DNA of 64,000 nucleotides from Tritrichomonas musculus (taxonomy: Eukaryota > Parabasalia > Tritrichomonadida > Tritrichomonadidae), in NCBI GenBank assembly GCA_039105265.1, contig JAPFFF010000004.1, positions 8,165,501 to 8,229,500 on the forward strand, in the 5' to 3' direction. The notes beneath the pieces are model-generated. The model had not been told where the DNA came from and searched no databases. It was given only the letters and a program-made list of their open reading frames with translations. The stretch's first letter is position 1, and each line of letters begins with the position of its first letter. The position numbers and the translations under genes are program-made. Positions 43,184 through 53,540 of the stretch are shown here, in pieces.

Positions 43184-46100
43184 ATGGTTTTTAACGAAAA
43201 TTTTGTATTAGCCATTTCATTAAATAATATGTTTGTGCTATTATTTGCCCTTAGCACATTATGTTTTAGCGATTGCCCACTTGGAACCGAAATAAAGATT
43301 CTAGATAACGTTACAGAAATCGATGATCGAGCTTATCAAGATTGTATTAATGCCACAAGCTTAAAAATGGGTAAAAATGTTGAAAAAATCGGTAATTTTG
43401 CTTTTGCAGGATGTATTAACTTAGAAGGCGAATTAATAATACCAAAGAATGTGACTATAATTGGAAATAATGCATTTGAAAGAACTAATTTTACCAAATT
43501 GAAATTTGAATCCGTTTTTTTAACAGCAATAGGCGACCACGCTTTTGAAAATTGCCAACAATTAACCATTGACAAATTACCAGATACATTAACAATTATC
43601 AATAATTATACCTTTTATAACTGCTTAGGTTTATCATCTGAAGGCACTTTAAAAATTCCCGATTCTATTGAACAAATCGGCGACTACGCTTTTTACAACT
43701 GGACGACCATTACAAAATTAGATCTTGGATTAAATTTAACAAAAATCGGCAGCCACTCCTTTTACGAGTGCCCCAAAATAAATGAAATTACTTTCAATGA
43801 ATCGCTTTTAATAATTGGCGATTTTGCCTTTTCTGGCTGCGCAATTACAAGTTTAGAATTTAAATCAAATCTTACAGAAATCGGCAATTATGCCTTTGCA
43901 AATTGCGCCTCTTTATCTCAAAGTGATTTCAAGTTTCCTGAATTTCTAATGATCATCGGCGACTACGCCTTTAAAGATTGCTCAGAATTGACCATAAATA
44001 TAAATTTGAGCAGCACTAACCTGACAACAATCGGCGAAGATCCATTTGATGGCTGCAAGTTGAGCGGTACATTGAAATTACCAAACACTTTAGAAACAAT
44101 TAGCAGACGCGCTTTTTATAATAAAACTGGTATTATTGATGATTTATCTATTCCAGACTCATGCGTAAGCATTGGCGAATACGCCTTTTACAATCTCAAA
44201 ATAACCAAACTTACAATTGGAGAGAATGTTATAACAATCGGAAACAGCGCATTTGAAGATTGCACTTCGTTAGCCAAACTAACAATAAATAGCAAAAGTT
44301 TAAGATCAATTGGTAATGCTACATTTTATGGATGCAAAATAAATGATGCAATAAAATTGCCAGAAACTTTAGAAACAATCGGCGCCTACTCATTTTACGG
44401 TAATAAACTTTGCAGCACATCACCATCAGATTTAACCATACCAGACTCATGCACAACCATTGGTGAATACGCCTTCTATGGCAGCGGATTCTCTAAACTT
44501 ACAATAGGCAAGAATGTTTCAACAATAGGCGACAGTGCATTTGAAGGGTGTGCTAGTTTAAATGAACTAATAATAAACGGCGATAGCTTAAGGTCAATTG
44601 GAAATGCTACATTTTATGGATGTCAAATATCTAATGAAATAAAGTTGCCAAACTCACTAGAAACAATTGGCGGTTACTCATTTTATCAATCAGGAATTAG
44701 CGGCCATTTAATAATTCCACACTCAGTAAAGACCATTGGCGAGTGCGCATTTTACAAATGTCAACAAATCAACAAATTAAACCTGAGTTACAGCCTTACA
44801 GACATTGGCGATTATGCTTTTTATGAATGCAGTGGTATTTCAAATGAGTTGATAATACCACACCCAGTTACAAGAATTGGCGAATACGCATTTTACATGT
44901 GTACAGAAATACCTAAATTAAACCTGAGTTACAGCCTTACAGACATTGGCCCATACGCTTTTTATAACTGCTCTAATATTAGACATGAATTGACCATTCC
45001 AAACTTAGTTACCTCAATCGGTGATTATGCCTTCTGCAACCTTAATCAAGTTAAATATCTCGTATTTGGAAGAAGTGTCAAAACTATCGGTGAACACGCA
45101 TTTGAAAATATGAAATACGCCCATGGTCCATTAGTCCTTCCTGACACAGTCGAAACAATTGGTGATCACGCCTTCTCATTCTGCGGAAGCTTCAACTACT
45201 TAAGACTTGGTGACAACATCAGCTACATTGGCCACTCTGCCTTTAATGAGTGCTGCGGATTCAATGGACTCTCTCGCATCCCATCCAAGCTTTCATTCCT
45301 GGGGAACTTCTCGTTTAACAACTGCTGCAACATGGTTGGAGACTGCACCTTACCCGACACTGTCACCATTATTAGAGCGAACGCTTTTAACAACTGCCAG
45401 AGATTGGTTTCATTGAGACTTGGCAATCAAGTTACCGAAATCGATGACTTTGCCTTTGCGAATTGCCACGATATTTCACAGTTCAATGGACTTCCAGATA
45501 CACTTCAAAGAATTGGCAACAACACATTCGAGAAGTGCTATTCAATTAACATAGGCTTGACCATTCCTTCCTTAGTTACCATCATTTCAGAGAATGCATT
45601 CGTTGATTGCATAAGTTTAAGATCATTGACATTCGGTCGGAATTCATATCTTGAAGAGATTGGAAACAGTGCATTCCAAAACTGCAGCAGCATGACAGGA
45701 GCACTAACGATTCCAAACAACGTTTCCATTCTTGGCCACTCAGCATTCTGCAACTGCTCGAGCTTGAACGGTGCAGTAACTCTCTCAACTTCCCTCCAAA
45801 CGATTGAAAATCATACATTCTGCAATTGCTCTCTTATTCCAAGTGTTGTTTTCAATGCCAACATCACTGAAATTGGAGAGTACGCATTTTACTACTGCCG
45901 AGCATTGAAACAACTCAATCTTCCAGCGAATTTGACAGAAATTAAGATCAGTACATTTGAAAACTGCCACAGTGTTACACAAGTTGATTTTCCTTCGAAC
46001 TTGACAACAATTAAACCTCGTGCGTTTTATGACTGCCACAGCTTATTAACTGCTGAGTTCCCAGACAATTTAACCTCTATCAAGGACTCAGCGTTTTCAC

Positions 46101-49100
46101 AGTGCACATCACTCACAAAGATTGAATTACCAATTAATTTGACAGAACTTGGCCAGAGTGCATTTAACAATTGCAACAAGGCATCAGGTGAATTAGTTAT
46201 CCCACCAAACATAACAGAAATCTTAAATTCAACATTCCAAGATTGTGCAAGTCTTACATCATTGACTGTCCTCTCAGAGTTGACTACGATTTGCAATCGT
46301 TCATTCCAGAGATGCACCAAATTGTCCACAGTTAATTTCAGCTTCTATTTAGAAACTATTGAAGAATATGCCTTCCAAGCTTGCACCAGTCTTTTAGGTG
46401 TTGATTTCCCAGAGACATTGGAATCCATCGGTGCGAATGCATTTCAAGATTGCACAGGTCTTCAAAAAATTGGCTTCACTGACAATGAAACTTTGAAAAC
46501 CATTGGGGAGTTTGCATTTCAAAATTGCAATAGTGTATCACAAGGAATAGTGATACCACCAAGTATTACAGAAATCTTGAAATTCACTTTTGCAAATTGC
46601 TCAAAATTACCCAGTGTTACATTCCCAGATGGCCTTGGCTCATTAAGAGAGTTCTCATTTGCCTCATGCTCAAGTCTTTCCAAATTAAATATCTCTAAAG
46701 TAACTACCATTGAAAGAAATTCATTTGAGTATTGCACGAGCATTACTGAAATAATCTTTTGTGATGATTTGAAAGGAATTTCAGAGTATGCATTTCAGCA
46801 CTGCTATTCTCTGCCAAAATTAAACTTCCCTCAAGATTTCACAACAATTCACCAATTTGCATTCTCACATTGCAGAGGAATTAAAGAAATAAACTTTAAT
46901 GAAAACTTGGCGATAATAAATAAATACGCATTTGAACACTGCACTTCTCTCCCATATCTTACATTCAACTCAGCAGTTACAATTTGCGACCACTGCTTCC
47001 AATACTGCACTACACTTGATAATATTGATTTTAATGAAACCAAACAAATTGGTGATTATGCATTCCTCGGCTGCTCAAAAATTGGCAATTTGACACTTGG
47101 CGAATATATTTTATATACAAATAGTAATGGCCGAGCAATATCAGTTGGTAATTATGCCTTCCAATTTTGCACAGGTATTCACACAATAAATGTCCCAGAA
47201 AACATTACATCAGACATGTTTGGCGTAGGAGTGTTTTATGGCTGCACTGGACTAACAGGACCTACCCAGTTCCCTGAACATTTCACTTCAGTTCCACCAG
47301 CCTACTACTCACACTGCACACGATTAGGCCAACTAAACATTACAGAGAATATCACCAGTATTGGATACGAAGCATTCTGCAATTGCACATCACTTGGTCC
47401 AGCATGCAACATCCCAACCACAGTTAAGTATATTGGTGATAGAGCTTTCTACAACTGCGCCAGTTTAATTGTTCATATGAACTATCACCCAGACTTAGAA
47501 CTTGGTGAATTTGTCTTTGCACAATGCACAGGACTTCCAAGTGTAGAATTTACAGAAGGACTCACGGAAATACCTACAGGCACCTTCTTCAACTGCACGA
47601 ATATGCGAGGTCCACTTGTCTTTCCAAAGACAATCACAAGGATTGGTGATTATGCATTCTACAACTGCTCAAGACTTTCAGGTGATCTTGACCTTTACAA
47701 CATTTTAGGCGTTATTGGAAACTACGCATTTTACAATTGCCGAGGATTGAATGGCAACTTAGTTCTTGGTCCAGGCCTTGTTGGAATTGGCAACTACTCT
47801 TTCTACCAGTGCACGCAGCTTCGAGGCCAATTCAACATGTCAATCTTTGTTGACTTTGTTTCATCATATGCGTTCTATGGATGCTCGAAACTGACAGGTC
47901 CAATGACATTCTCATCGAATCTTTTTGAAGTTGGTGACTACGCTTTCTTTGGCTGTTCATCACTTAACGGTAAACTTCACCTTGGATTCGGATTACAAAG
48001 AGTTGGTTCATTTGCATTTTTCCAGTGCTCTCGCTTGACCGGATCACTTATTCTTGGATACCGCAAATTCATAATGCTTGATGAATGCATTCCTAACGAA
48101 GAAGGCAAACCGCCAGACTTTTGTGATCATTATTATAAAATTCAGTATGATAAAGATGAAGTAGAAGAAATGTTTAGAAATCATCTTCGACAAACATGCG
48201 AAATCGGTGACTATGCCTTCTATGGCTGCAGTGGCTTCAAGGGAGATTTGACACTTTACAATGTTACACATGTAGGCAAGTATGCATTCTACCAGTGTGG
48301 ATTCACAGGCTCACTCGTAGCTCCATACTGCACCATTGATGACTATGCATTCTATGGCTGCTCAGGCTTCCGAGGATCACTGACATTTGACAAGAGCAAT
48401 CTAGACTTTAAGACATATTTCATAAACAGTAACTTTACGATTGGCAGGTATGCATTCTACCGCTGCAGTGGATTCAGAGGACAACTGAGCATACCAATCC
48501 AATATTCGGTAATTGGCGACTACGCATTTTATGGATGCTCTGGATTCAGCAGTCTAGAATTCGAAACTGATTATGAATTTAAAACAGATCATGGATGGTC
48601 AAACAGGATACTAATATCATCAATTGGCAGCTATGCGTTTTACGGATGTTCTGGACTTAGTGGCACATTGGATATACCACACTCAATAAATTACCTTGGG
48701 GAATATTCATTTGCATCGTGCTCACGCTTAAAGGTGCTCAACATTTTGTCTGGCTCCTACCTGAAAATTGGCAAGCATGCATTCGATGGATCCAACTTGA
48801 CTGACATCTACTACCCACATAAATTGTACTTTGACAATGACTATGATTATGATTATACTCGTTATTATAAATGCAGCAATGGATTTGAATTTGAGCCAAT
48901 TTGCGATCATCCAATTGGCTTGAACGACAATGTTAACATCCACGTACCAAACTACTACAGAAGCCCAGGTTTCTGTAATTATAAGGTTTACTATGAAGGC
49001 ATTCCTCCGACCTACTTCTCGTCAGGTCCACCAGTTGAAACAGTTTCATTGAGTTACTCCAATGTTAATGAATTTGCACAATCGTTTGCACAGCGACTGA

Positions 49101-50290
49101 GTGTTCAAAACAACATCAACAGTGTAGACGCAGACAAGATTGTTGTCTTCGATATTGACATTCCTATGAAGGCATCGACTCAGAGTCTAACGACTGTTGA
49201 AGAAGGCCACTCCAGAGAATCTGTTAATGACGACATTTCTCTTTTAGAAGAAGGTGTCTTATCATCTGTTGGTGATTCAGCATCATTACCGTTCAACTTC
49301 GACTTGTCCCCGAACCAGTACATCGCATGCAAAAGACGAACGATTGACTACAACGGTGGCAATCTAAATCTCATGGTTGATAAAATAGTTGGAAACACGG
49401 TTAACTTAGGATCAAACCTCGAATCAAACTTAGCATTGAGAGTTGAAGGAAGCGATACAGATTCAACAAAACCTCTTGCAGTAAATATCCTCTCTGGCCA
49501 AAACAACGCGACACTCAATTCGAGGACATCAACTCAACGCCGCCTTAACATCTTTGTTCCAGATCAATTCAATGTATTTATCATCCAGGACTTGACACTG
49601 ACGGGTGGCAGCGTTACCGTTGGCCGCCACTCAGACTCCACCAGTGGCATTTCTCCTATTCAGTACGAAGTGAGGAATCTGACAGTTGAATCAAACTCAG
49701 AACTTTCAAACATCAAAGTCAACGGTCCACTGAACATCAACCAAGGCTCACATGTCGCATTTGGCAGCCAAGTTTCACTTGAAGAGTCAGACATTTCTTA
49801 CAAGATCGACACACTGAACTCGATAACGTCGACTATTTTTGGAGCTGGATCCGGTTTCAACTCAGTTCCAAAGTCACTGAAGATCGATCTCCCAGAAGAC
49901 CGCTTCAATGTCAGCCAAGTGTCGTCACTGACCATTTTTGAGAGCATCCGGAACTGCGAGTCATGGCGAAAAGTGATTTCATTCTCATCGACGTACTTCA
50001 GCGAGGCCAAATGCACGAATCTGACATCAGCATCGAGCTCCAATGTTCTTGATGAAGACACCCCAATGAGACTGACCCTTGAAAGGAACGACGAATACCA
50101 CAACGCAGACGCGGATCCGAAAGTTGTCAAGAAGAACACACTGAGCACCGGAGCGATTGCAGGAATTGCAGTTGGGTGTGTTGCATTTGTTGCTATTTTG
50201 ATGGTTGCCGAATTCTTCATTGTTCGCCACTGCCTTCTTTCAGACGACTCCGATGAGTACTCGAGTGAGGATGAAGCCGAAGAACCTTAA
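43184..50290 (+). CDS. Giant BspA-like leucine-rich-repeat surface protein
   Basis: A 2368-residue frame, ATG at 43184; a second ATG at 43229 gives a more typical signal peptide (MFVLLFALSTLCFSDC). From about residue 40 to about 1900 the protein is a continuous solenoid of ~23-residue LRR_5 (TpLRR/BspA) units, core (I)G.yAF..C..L..l.lP..l..I. A polar, repeat-free stalk of ~400 residues with many N-glycosylation sequons follows, then one membrane helix (about 2322-2347, AIAGIAVGCVAFVAILMVA) and a short acidic tail (SDDSDEYSSEDEAEEP). This is the classical layout of trichomonad BspA-like proteins, thought to bind host cells or bacteria at the parasite surface. Units near 1580-1620 carry a charged insertion. 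Codon use is A/T-rich in the first ~600 codons and GC-richer after. Confidence 0.93.
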   Translation: MVFNENFVLAISLNNMFVLLFALSTLCFSDCPLGTEIKILDNVTEIDDRAYQDCINATSLKMGKNVEKIGNFAFAGCINLEGELIIPKNVTIIGNNAFERTNFTKLKFESVFLTAIGDHAFENCQQLTIDKLPDTLTIINNYTFYNCLGLSSEGTLKIPDSIEQIGDYAFYNWTTITKLDLGLNLTKIGSHSFYECPKINEITFNESLLIIGDFAFSGCAITSLEFKSNLTEIGNYAFANCASLSQSDFKFPEFLMIIGDYAFKDCSELTININLSSTNLTTIGEDPFDGCKLSGTLKLPNTLETISRRAFYNKTGIIDDLSIPDSCVSIGEYAFYNLKITKLTIGENVITIGNSAFEDCTSLAKLTINSKSLRSIGNATFYGCKINDAIKLPETLETIGAYSFYGNKLCSTSPSDLTIPDSCTTIGEYAFYGSGFSKLTIGKNVSTIGDSAFEGCASLNELIINGDSLRSIGNATFYGCQISNEIKLPNSLETIGGYSFYQSGISGHLIIPHSVKTIGECAFYKCQQINKLNLSYSLTDIGDYAFYECSGISNELIIPHPVTRIGEYAFYMCTEIPKLNLSYSLTDIGPYAFYNCSNIRHELTIPNLVTSIGDYAFCNLNQVKYLVFGRSVKTIGEHAFENMKYAHGPLVLPDTVETIGDHAFSFCGSFNYLRLGDNISYIGHSAFNECCGFNGLSRIPSKLSFLGNFSFNNCCNMVGDCTLPDTVTIIRANAFNNCQRLVSLRLGNQVTEIDDFAFANCHDISQFNGLPDTLQRIGNNTFEKCYSINIGLTIPSLVTIISENAFVDCISLRSLTFGRNSYLEEIGNSAFQNCSSMTGALTIPNNVSILGHSAFCNCSSLNGAVTLSTSLQTIENHTFCNCSLIPSVVFNANITEIGEYAFYYCRALKQLNLPANLTEIKISTFENCHSVTQVDFPSNLTTIKPRAFYDCHSLLTAEFPDNLTSIKDSAFSQCTSLTKIELPINLTELGQSAFNNCNKASGELVIPPNITEILNSTFQDCASLTSLTVLSELTTICNRSFQRCTKLSTVNFSFYLETIEEYAFQACTSLLGVDFPETLESIGANAFQDCTGLQKIGFTDNETLKTIGEFAFQNCNSVSQGIVIPPSITEILKFTFANCSKLPSVTFPDGLGSLREFSFASCSSLSKLNISKVTTIERNSFEYCTSITEIIFCDDLKGISEYAFQHCYSLPKLNFPQDFTTIHQFAFSHCRGIKEINFNENLAIINKYAFEHCTSLPYLTFNSAVTICDHCFQYCTTLDNIDFNETKQIGDYAFLGCSKIGNLTLGEYILYTNSNGRAISVGNYAFQFCTGIHTINVPENITSDMFGVGVFYGCTGLTGPTQFPEHFTSVPPAYYSHCTRLGQLNITENITSIGYEAFCNCTSLGPACNIPTTVKYIGDRAFYNCASLIVHMNYHPDLELGEFVFAQCTGLPSVEFTEGLTEIPTGTFFNCTNMRGPLVFPKTITRIGDYAFYNCSRLSGDLDLYNILGVIGNYAFYNCRGLNGNLVLGPGLVGIGNYSFYQCTQLRGQFNMSIFVDFVSSYAFYGCSKLTGPMTFSSNLFEVGDYAFFGCSSLNGKLHLGFGLQRVGSFAFFQCSRLTGSLILGYRKFIMLDECIPNEEGKPPDFCDHYYKIQYDKDEVEEMFRNHLRQTCEIGDYAFYGCSGFKGDLTLYNVTHVGKYAFYQCGFTGSLVAPYCTIDDYAFYGCSGFRGSLTFDKSNLDFKTYFINSNFTIGRYAFYRCSGFRGQLSIPIQYSVIGDYAFYGCSGFSSLEFETDYEFKTDHGWSNRILISSIGSYAFYGCSGLSGTLDIPHSINYLGEYSFASCSRLKVLNILSGSYLKIGKHAFDGSNLTDIYYPHKLYFDNDYDYDYTRYYKCSNGFEFEPICDHPIGLNDNVNIHVPNYYRSPGFCNYKVYYEGIPPTYFSSGPPVETVSLSYSNVNEFAQSFAQRLSVQNNINSVDADKIVVFDIDIPMKASTQSLTTVEEGHSRESVNDDISLLEEGVLSSVGDSASLPFNFDLSPNQYIACKRRTIDYNGGNLNLMVDKIVGNTVNLGSNLESNLALRVEGSDTDSTKPLAVNILSGQNNATLNSRTSTQRRLNIFVPDQFNVFIIQDLTLTGGSVTVGRHSDSTSGISPIQYEVRNLTVESNSELSNIKVNGPLNINQGSHVAFGSQVSLEESDISYKIDTLNSITSTIFGAGSGFNSVPKSLKIDLPEDRFNVSQVSSLTIFESIRNCESWRKVISFSSTYFSEAKCTNLTSASSSNVLDEDTPMRLTLERNDEYHNADADPKVVKKNTLSTGAIAGIAVGCVAFVAILMVAEFFIVRHCLLSDDSDEYSSEDEAEEP

Positions 50291-50779
50291 ATTTAATTAT
50301 TTTATTTTATCTATATTTAGATGCTTTTTTTTTTTTTACTCTGATTTGCTTATTTTTTTTTCTATTTAATAAACATCTAAATTAGCTTTAATTTGAATTT
50401 TTTTTTTTTTTAATTCTCTATGCTTCATAACTATTTGTTGACAACTTTCTAAGTATATTTATAATTAGATTTCAATATCATTATAGTGATATAAAAAATG
50501 AATAGTTAAAAATTAAAAAAAAGACTTTATAATGAGAAAAAAATAAATGATATATATTTTTATTTGTCAAACAACATTTTGTTGAAATTATATTTGAAAT
50601 ATTTCAAATAATATTATTAACAATAGCTTTTTTTTTTTATGAGAGAAATGCTTTTTAAATAATCATTTGAATTTATATTTGCGATTTTATATCCATTTTA
50701 TCTATTTGAAATTGAAATAAATTAGATATGGCATATCACAAAATTTTGACCGTTTATTTTTGGATCCTTTTATACAGAA
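50291..50779. other. Intergenic stretch between BspA-like and USP genes
   Basis: A/T-rich with T-runs (50326, 50399, 50629). It should hold the 3' end signal of the upstream gene and the promoter of the USP; TAATAAAC occurs at about 50368. Confidence 0.45.
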
Positions 50780-53293
50780 ATGACCGATATTCCATCTCCC
50801 GAGAAACAGTGTCAGTTAATAAAAGATATAGAAAAAAATTCTATTTCTGTTGGTGAGCAAGTTTGCCCAATTTCATCATCCTGGTACTCAATGTGGAAAA
50901 AACATGTTAGTTATGACTATAAAAGCGGGCCATCAGACGACCCACTTGATCCCATAGACAACAGCAATATCATAAAAGATGAACATTTAGATCAAAACAG
51001 CATAGAATACTTTAATTATTATTTAATCCATAAACAGTCTTATGATCTTCTTCAACAATGGTATTCAGGGGGACCCACCGTAGTATTTGATGTTATATCC
51101 GACAACAAAGGCAAGCCAGTAGTGCCCACCAAAATTTTTGCACTTAAATTATTCTACAATGACAAAGAAGAACTTTTTGAAGGGCACCGATACATGAAAA
51201 TTTCTGAAGTACACCAAAAAGCCTGCCAAATATTTGAGATTCCAGAAACAATGAAAACCCGTCTAGTTGACTTCTTTAATCACCATGCGACAACCATTTT
51301 TGACGACTCGAAATACATCCAAGATTACCCGCTCATTTCGGGCGAGCAAGTTCTTCTTGACTATGAGAAAGAGGACTCAAAAAGTTGGTATTCTGAAGGT
51401 CTTAAGAGCACAACTTATAGTCCAATACTTACGCCACCATCATCACCACCTAAGACCCAAGTTAACAAGGATTGCGCGGGCGTCGTCGGCTTCAGCAACC
51501 TCGGCAACACCTGCTTCTTCAACTCGGGCACGCAGTGCCTCATGCACACTGTTCCTTTCATATCACAATTCATACTGAATGATGACTGGGAGAACGACCT
51601 GAACTACACAAACAAGATCGGCATGAGAGGCGAATTAGCAAAGGCATTCGCAGCACTCGCAAAGAAGGTTTGGTCTGGCGAATACGAAAGAATTTCACCT
51701 TCAAAATTGAAGCACGTGATCGGAAGGTTTCGTGACGCTTTCAGCGGTTATGAACAGCAGGATTCTCATGAATTGATCTACGCAATGCTCGACGGAATCC
51801 ACGAAGACTTGAACAGAATAGTGGACAAACCGATAACCGACTCGGTTGAAGGTGACGGAACAAACGATTCACAAACAGCAATTGAGTCATGGAAACGTTA
51901 CAAGATGCGAAACGACTCAATTGTCGTTGATATATTTGACGGCCTTGTTCGATCACGTCTGATTTGTCCTGATTGCAATTCGACCACCATTGTATTTGAC
52001 CCATACAGGTCAATTACAATGCCGATATCGAAACCGCACACAAAGAAGATCAAGGTCATTTTCGTTCCCTTCAATTTCTTTGAAAAAAGACAAAGATTGA
52101 AGATCGAAATCTCGTCGAATCCTGAAAAAGACTTCAATGAAGCTGCTTCAAAATCAATCTCGAAGATCATTGGAAGGAACGTGAATGTGAAACTGGCTGC
52201 ACGAACTTATGCACAGTATCCTTTGAAGTGGAGCATCAAGTACATCGCTTCTTCAACAGCGACCGTTTACGCATATGAATTCCCTGAAAAAGTTGACGAA
52301 AATTCGCTCTTCATGATGTGCAGCCTGCAAATCGATGGCAAATATGGAACGTACTCACAATGGGCAAACGCTCTATCGTTGAACATTGCCATTCCGTTCA
52401 TCGTGGACGTGTCTGACCTGCCCGGAAACTTCGATTCAGACGATGAAAACAAGGCGAAATTTGAAGAGAAAGTTGAAGATCGATTGAAAAAGTTGTGGGA
52501 GCCAGCGAAACCAAAAGGAAGCAGTGAAGAAGAAGAGGAAGAAGAAGCTGATGACTTTATTATTAAATTTAAGAAGAAGATGGACTTACAACCGCCAGCA
52601 ACCGTCACTTTTTCAAGTCCTACACAAAAGCTTGTTTCCGTTTTCAAAGGCAAAAGAGACATCGAGAAAGGAATCAAAGTTGCTGGAAAAACAAGCAAGA
52701 ATGTCATCGAAACGCAAGCTTACATCTATCTCAATGAAGATGCACACTTCTCAATTCCAAGTCTGCTCAGCAACATCCAAGTAAGCACTGATAAAAAGAA
52801 GGAATCTCAACAAGACGCAACAACTCTTGACGCTTGTTTTGAGTACTTCTCAGTCGCCGAGGTTCTCGATGAAAATAACCAGTGGTACTGCCCGCATTGC
52901 AAGAAGTTCGTCTGCGCAGAAAAGAAGCTGGACATTTGGCAAGTGCCAAAGATACTCATCATCCAATTGAAGAGATTCTATGGAAGCGGATGGTCAACCA
53001 GAAAACTCGACAAATTCGTCGATTTCCCTGAAATTTTGGACATGAAGAAGTACGTGATCGGACCGCAGAAGGACGAGGAAGGAGAGCTCAAGTACAGGCT
53101 CTACGCAGTTTCTAACCAATACGGAAGCCTCGGCGGAGGACACTACACAGCTTACGCAAGAGTCAGAGATCCAAACGACAACGCAGACAAAGGATGGTAC
53201 GGCTTCGACGACTCTTACGTGTCTAAATCTTCTGAACATGACGCTCATTCATCAGCTGCATATGTACTATTCTATGAAAGAATAGAAGAATAG
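50780..53293 (+). CDS. DUSP-containing ubiquitin carboxyl-terminal hydrolase (peptidase C19, USP4/11/15 or Ubp12 type)
   Basis: An intact 837-residue frame. It removes ubiquitin from proteins. Domains in order: DUSP (about 15-110, EQVCPISSSWYSMWKKHV and WYSGGPTVVFDV), a ubiquitin-like stretch (about 115-195), a proline linker, then the catalytic domain. The Cys box is FSNLGNTCFFNSGTQCL with the nucleophile at about C245; the QQDSHEL box follows (about 325). One Cys pair is CPDC (about 395), the second CPHCKKFVC (about 708). The His box GGGHYTAYARV has H at about 788, and GWYGFDDS carries the third catalytic residue. An acidic insert (EEEEEEE) and basic stretch divide the domain (about 575-640). 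All catalytic residues are present, so activity is expected. Confidence 0.95.
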   Translation: MTDIPSPEKQCQLIKDIEKNSISVGEQVCPISSSWYSMWKKHVSYDYKSGPSDDPLDPIDNSNIIKDEHLDQNSIEYFNYYLIHKQSYDLLQQWYSGGPTVVFDVISDNKGKPVVPTKIFALKLFYNDKEELFEGHRYMKISEVHQKACQIFEIPETMKTRLVDFFNHHATTIFDDSKYIQDYPLISGEQVLLDYEKEDSKSWYSEGLKSTTYSPILTPPSSPPKTQVNKDCAGVVGFSNLGNTCFFNSGTQCLMHTVPFISQFILNDDWENDLNYTNKIGMRGELAKAFAALAKKVWSGEYERISPSKLKHVIGRFRDAFSGYEQQDSHELIYAMLDGIHEDLNRIVDKPITDSVEGDGTNDSQTAIESWKRYKMRNDSIVVDIFDGLVRSRLICPDCNSTTIVFDPYRSITMPISKPHTKKIKVIFVPFNFFEKRQRLKIEISSNPEKDFNEAASKSISKIIGRNVNVKLAARTYAQYPLKWSIKYIASSTATVYAYEFPEKVDENSLFMMCSLQIDGKYGTYSQWANALSLNIAIPFIVDVSDLPGNFDSDDENKAKFEEKVEDRLKKLWEPAKPKGSSEEEEEEEADDFIIKFKKKMDLQPPATVTFSSPTQKLVSVFKGKRDIEKGIKVAGKTSKNVIETQAYIYLNEDAHFSIPSLLSNIQVSTDKKKESQQDATTLDACFEYFSVAEVLDENNQWYCPHCKKFVCAEKKLDIWQVPKILIIQLKRFYGSGWSTRKLDKFVDFPEILDMKKYVIGPQKDEEGELKYRLYAVSNQYGSLGGGHYTAYARVRDPNDNADKGWYGFDDSYVSKSSEHDAHSSAAYVLFYERIEE

Positions 53294-53540
53294 AGTTAAA
53301 AAAAGAAATAAATTTTAATAAAACAGGATTTTTTTTTTTTTTTTTTTTTTTTCTTTGAAAATTTTTATACGTTAACACAAGTAATTGAATGACTTAAAGA
53401 AATAATAAATTAGTGATTCACACATAAAATATTGAAAAAGTTTTCTTTATTGTTACGCTTTTTTTTTTTATTTTTGATGCAACCATCAATTTATCCATTC
53501 AATAAAACCTCAACGTATACATTTATGAAAATTGATCAAA

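Noticed and set aside
43336-50230. Several antisense frames of 64-140 codons within the BspA-like gene
   Set aside because: Antisense shadows of a repetitive, strongly coding sense frame.
51267-53248. Alternative frames of 60-146 codons inside the USP gene
   Set aside because: Overlap the intact catalytic frame and carry no domain.
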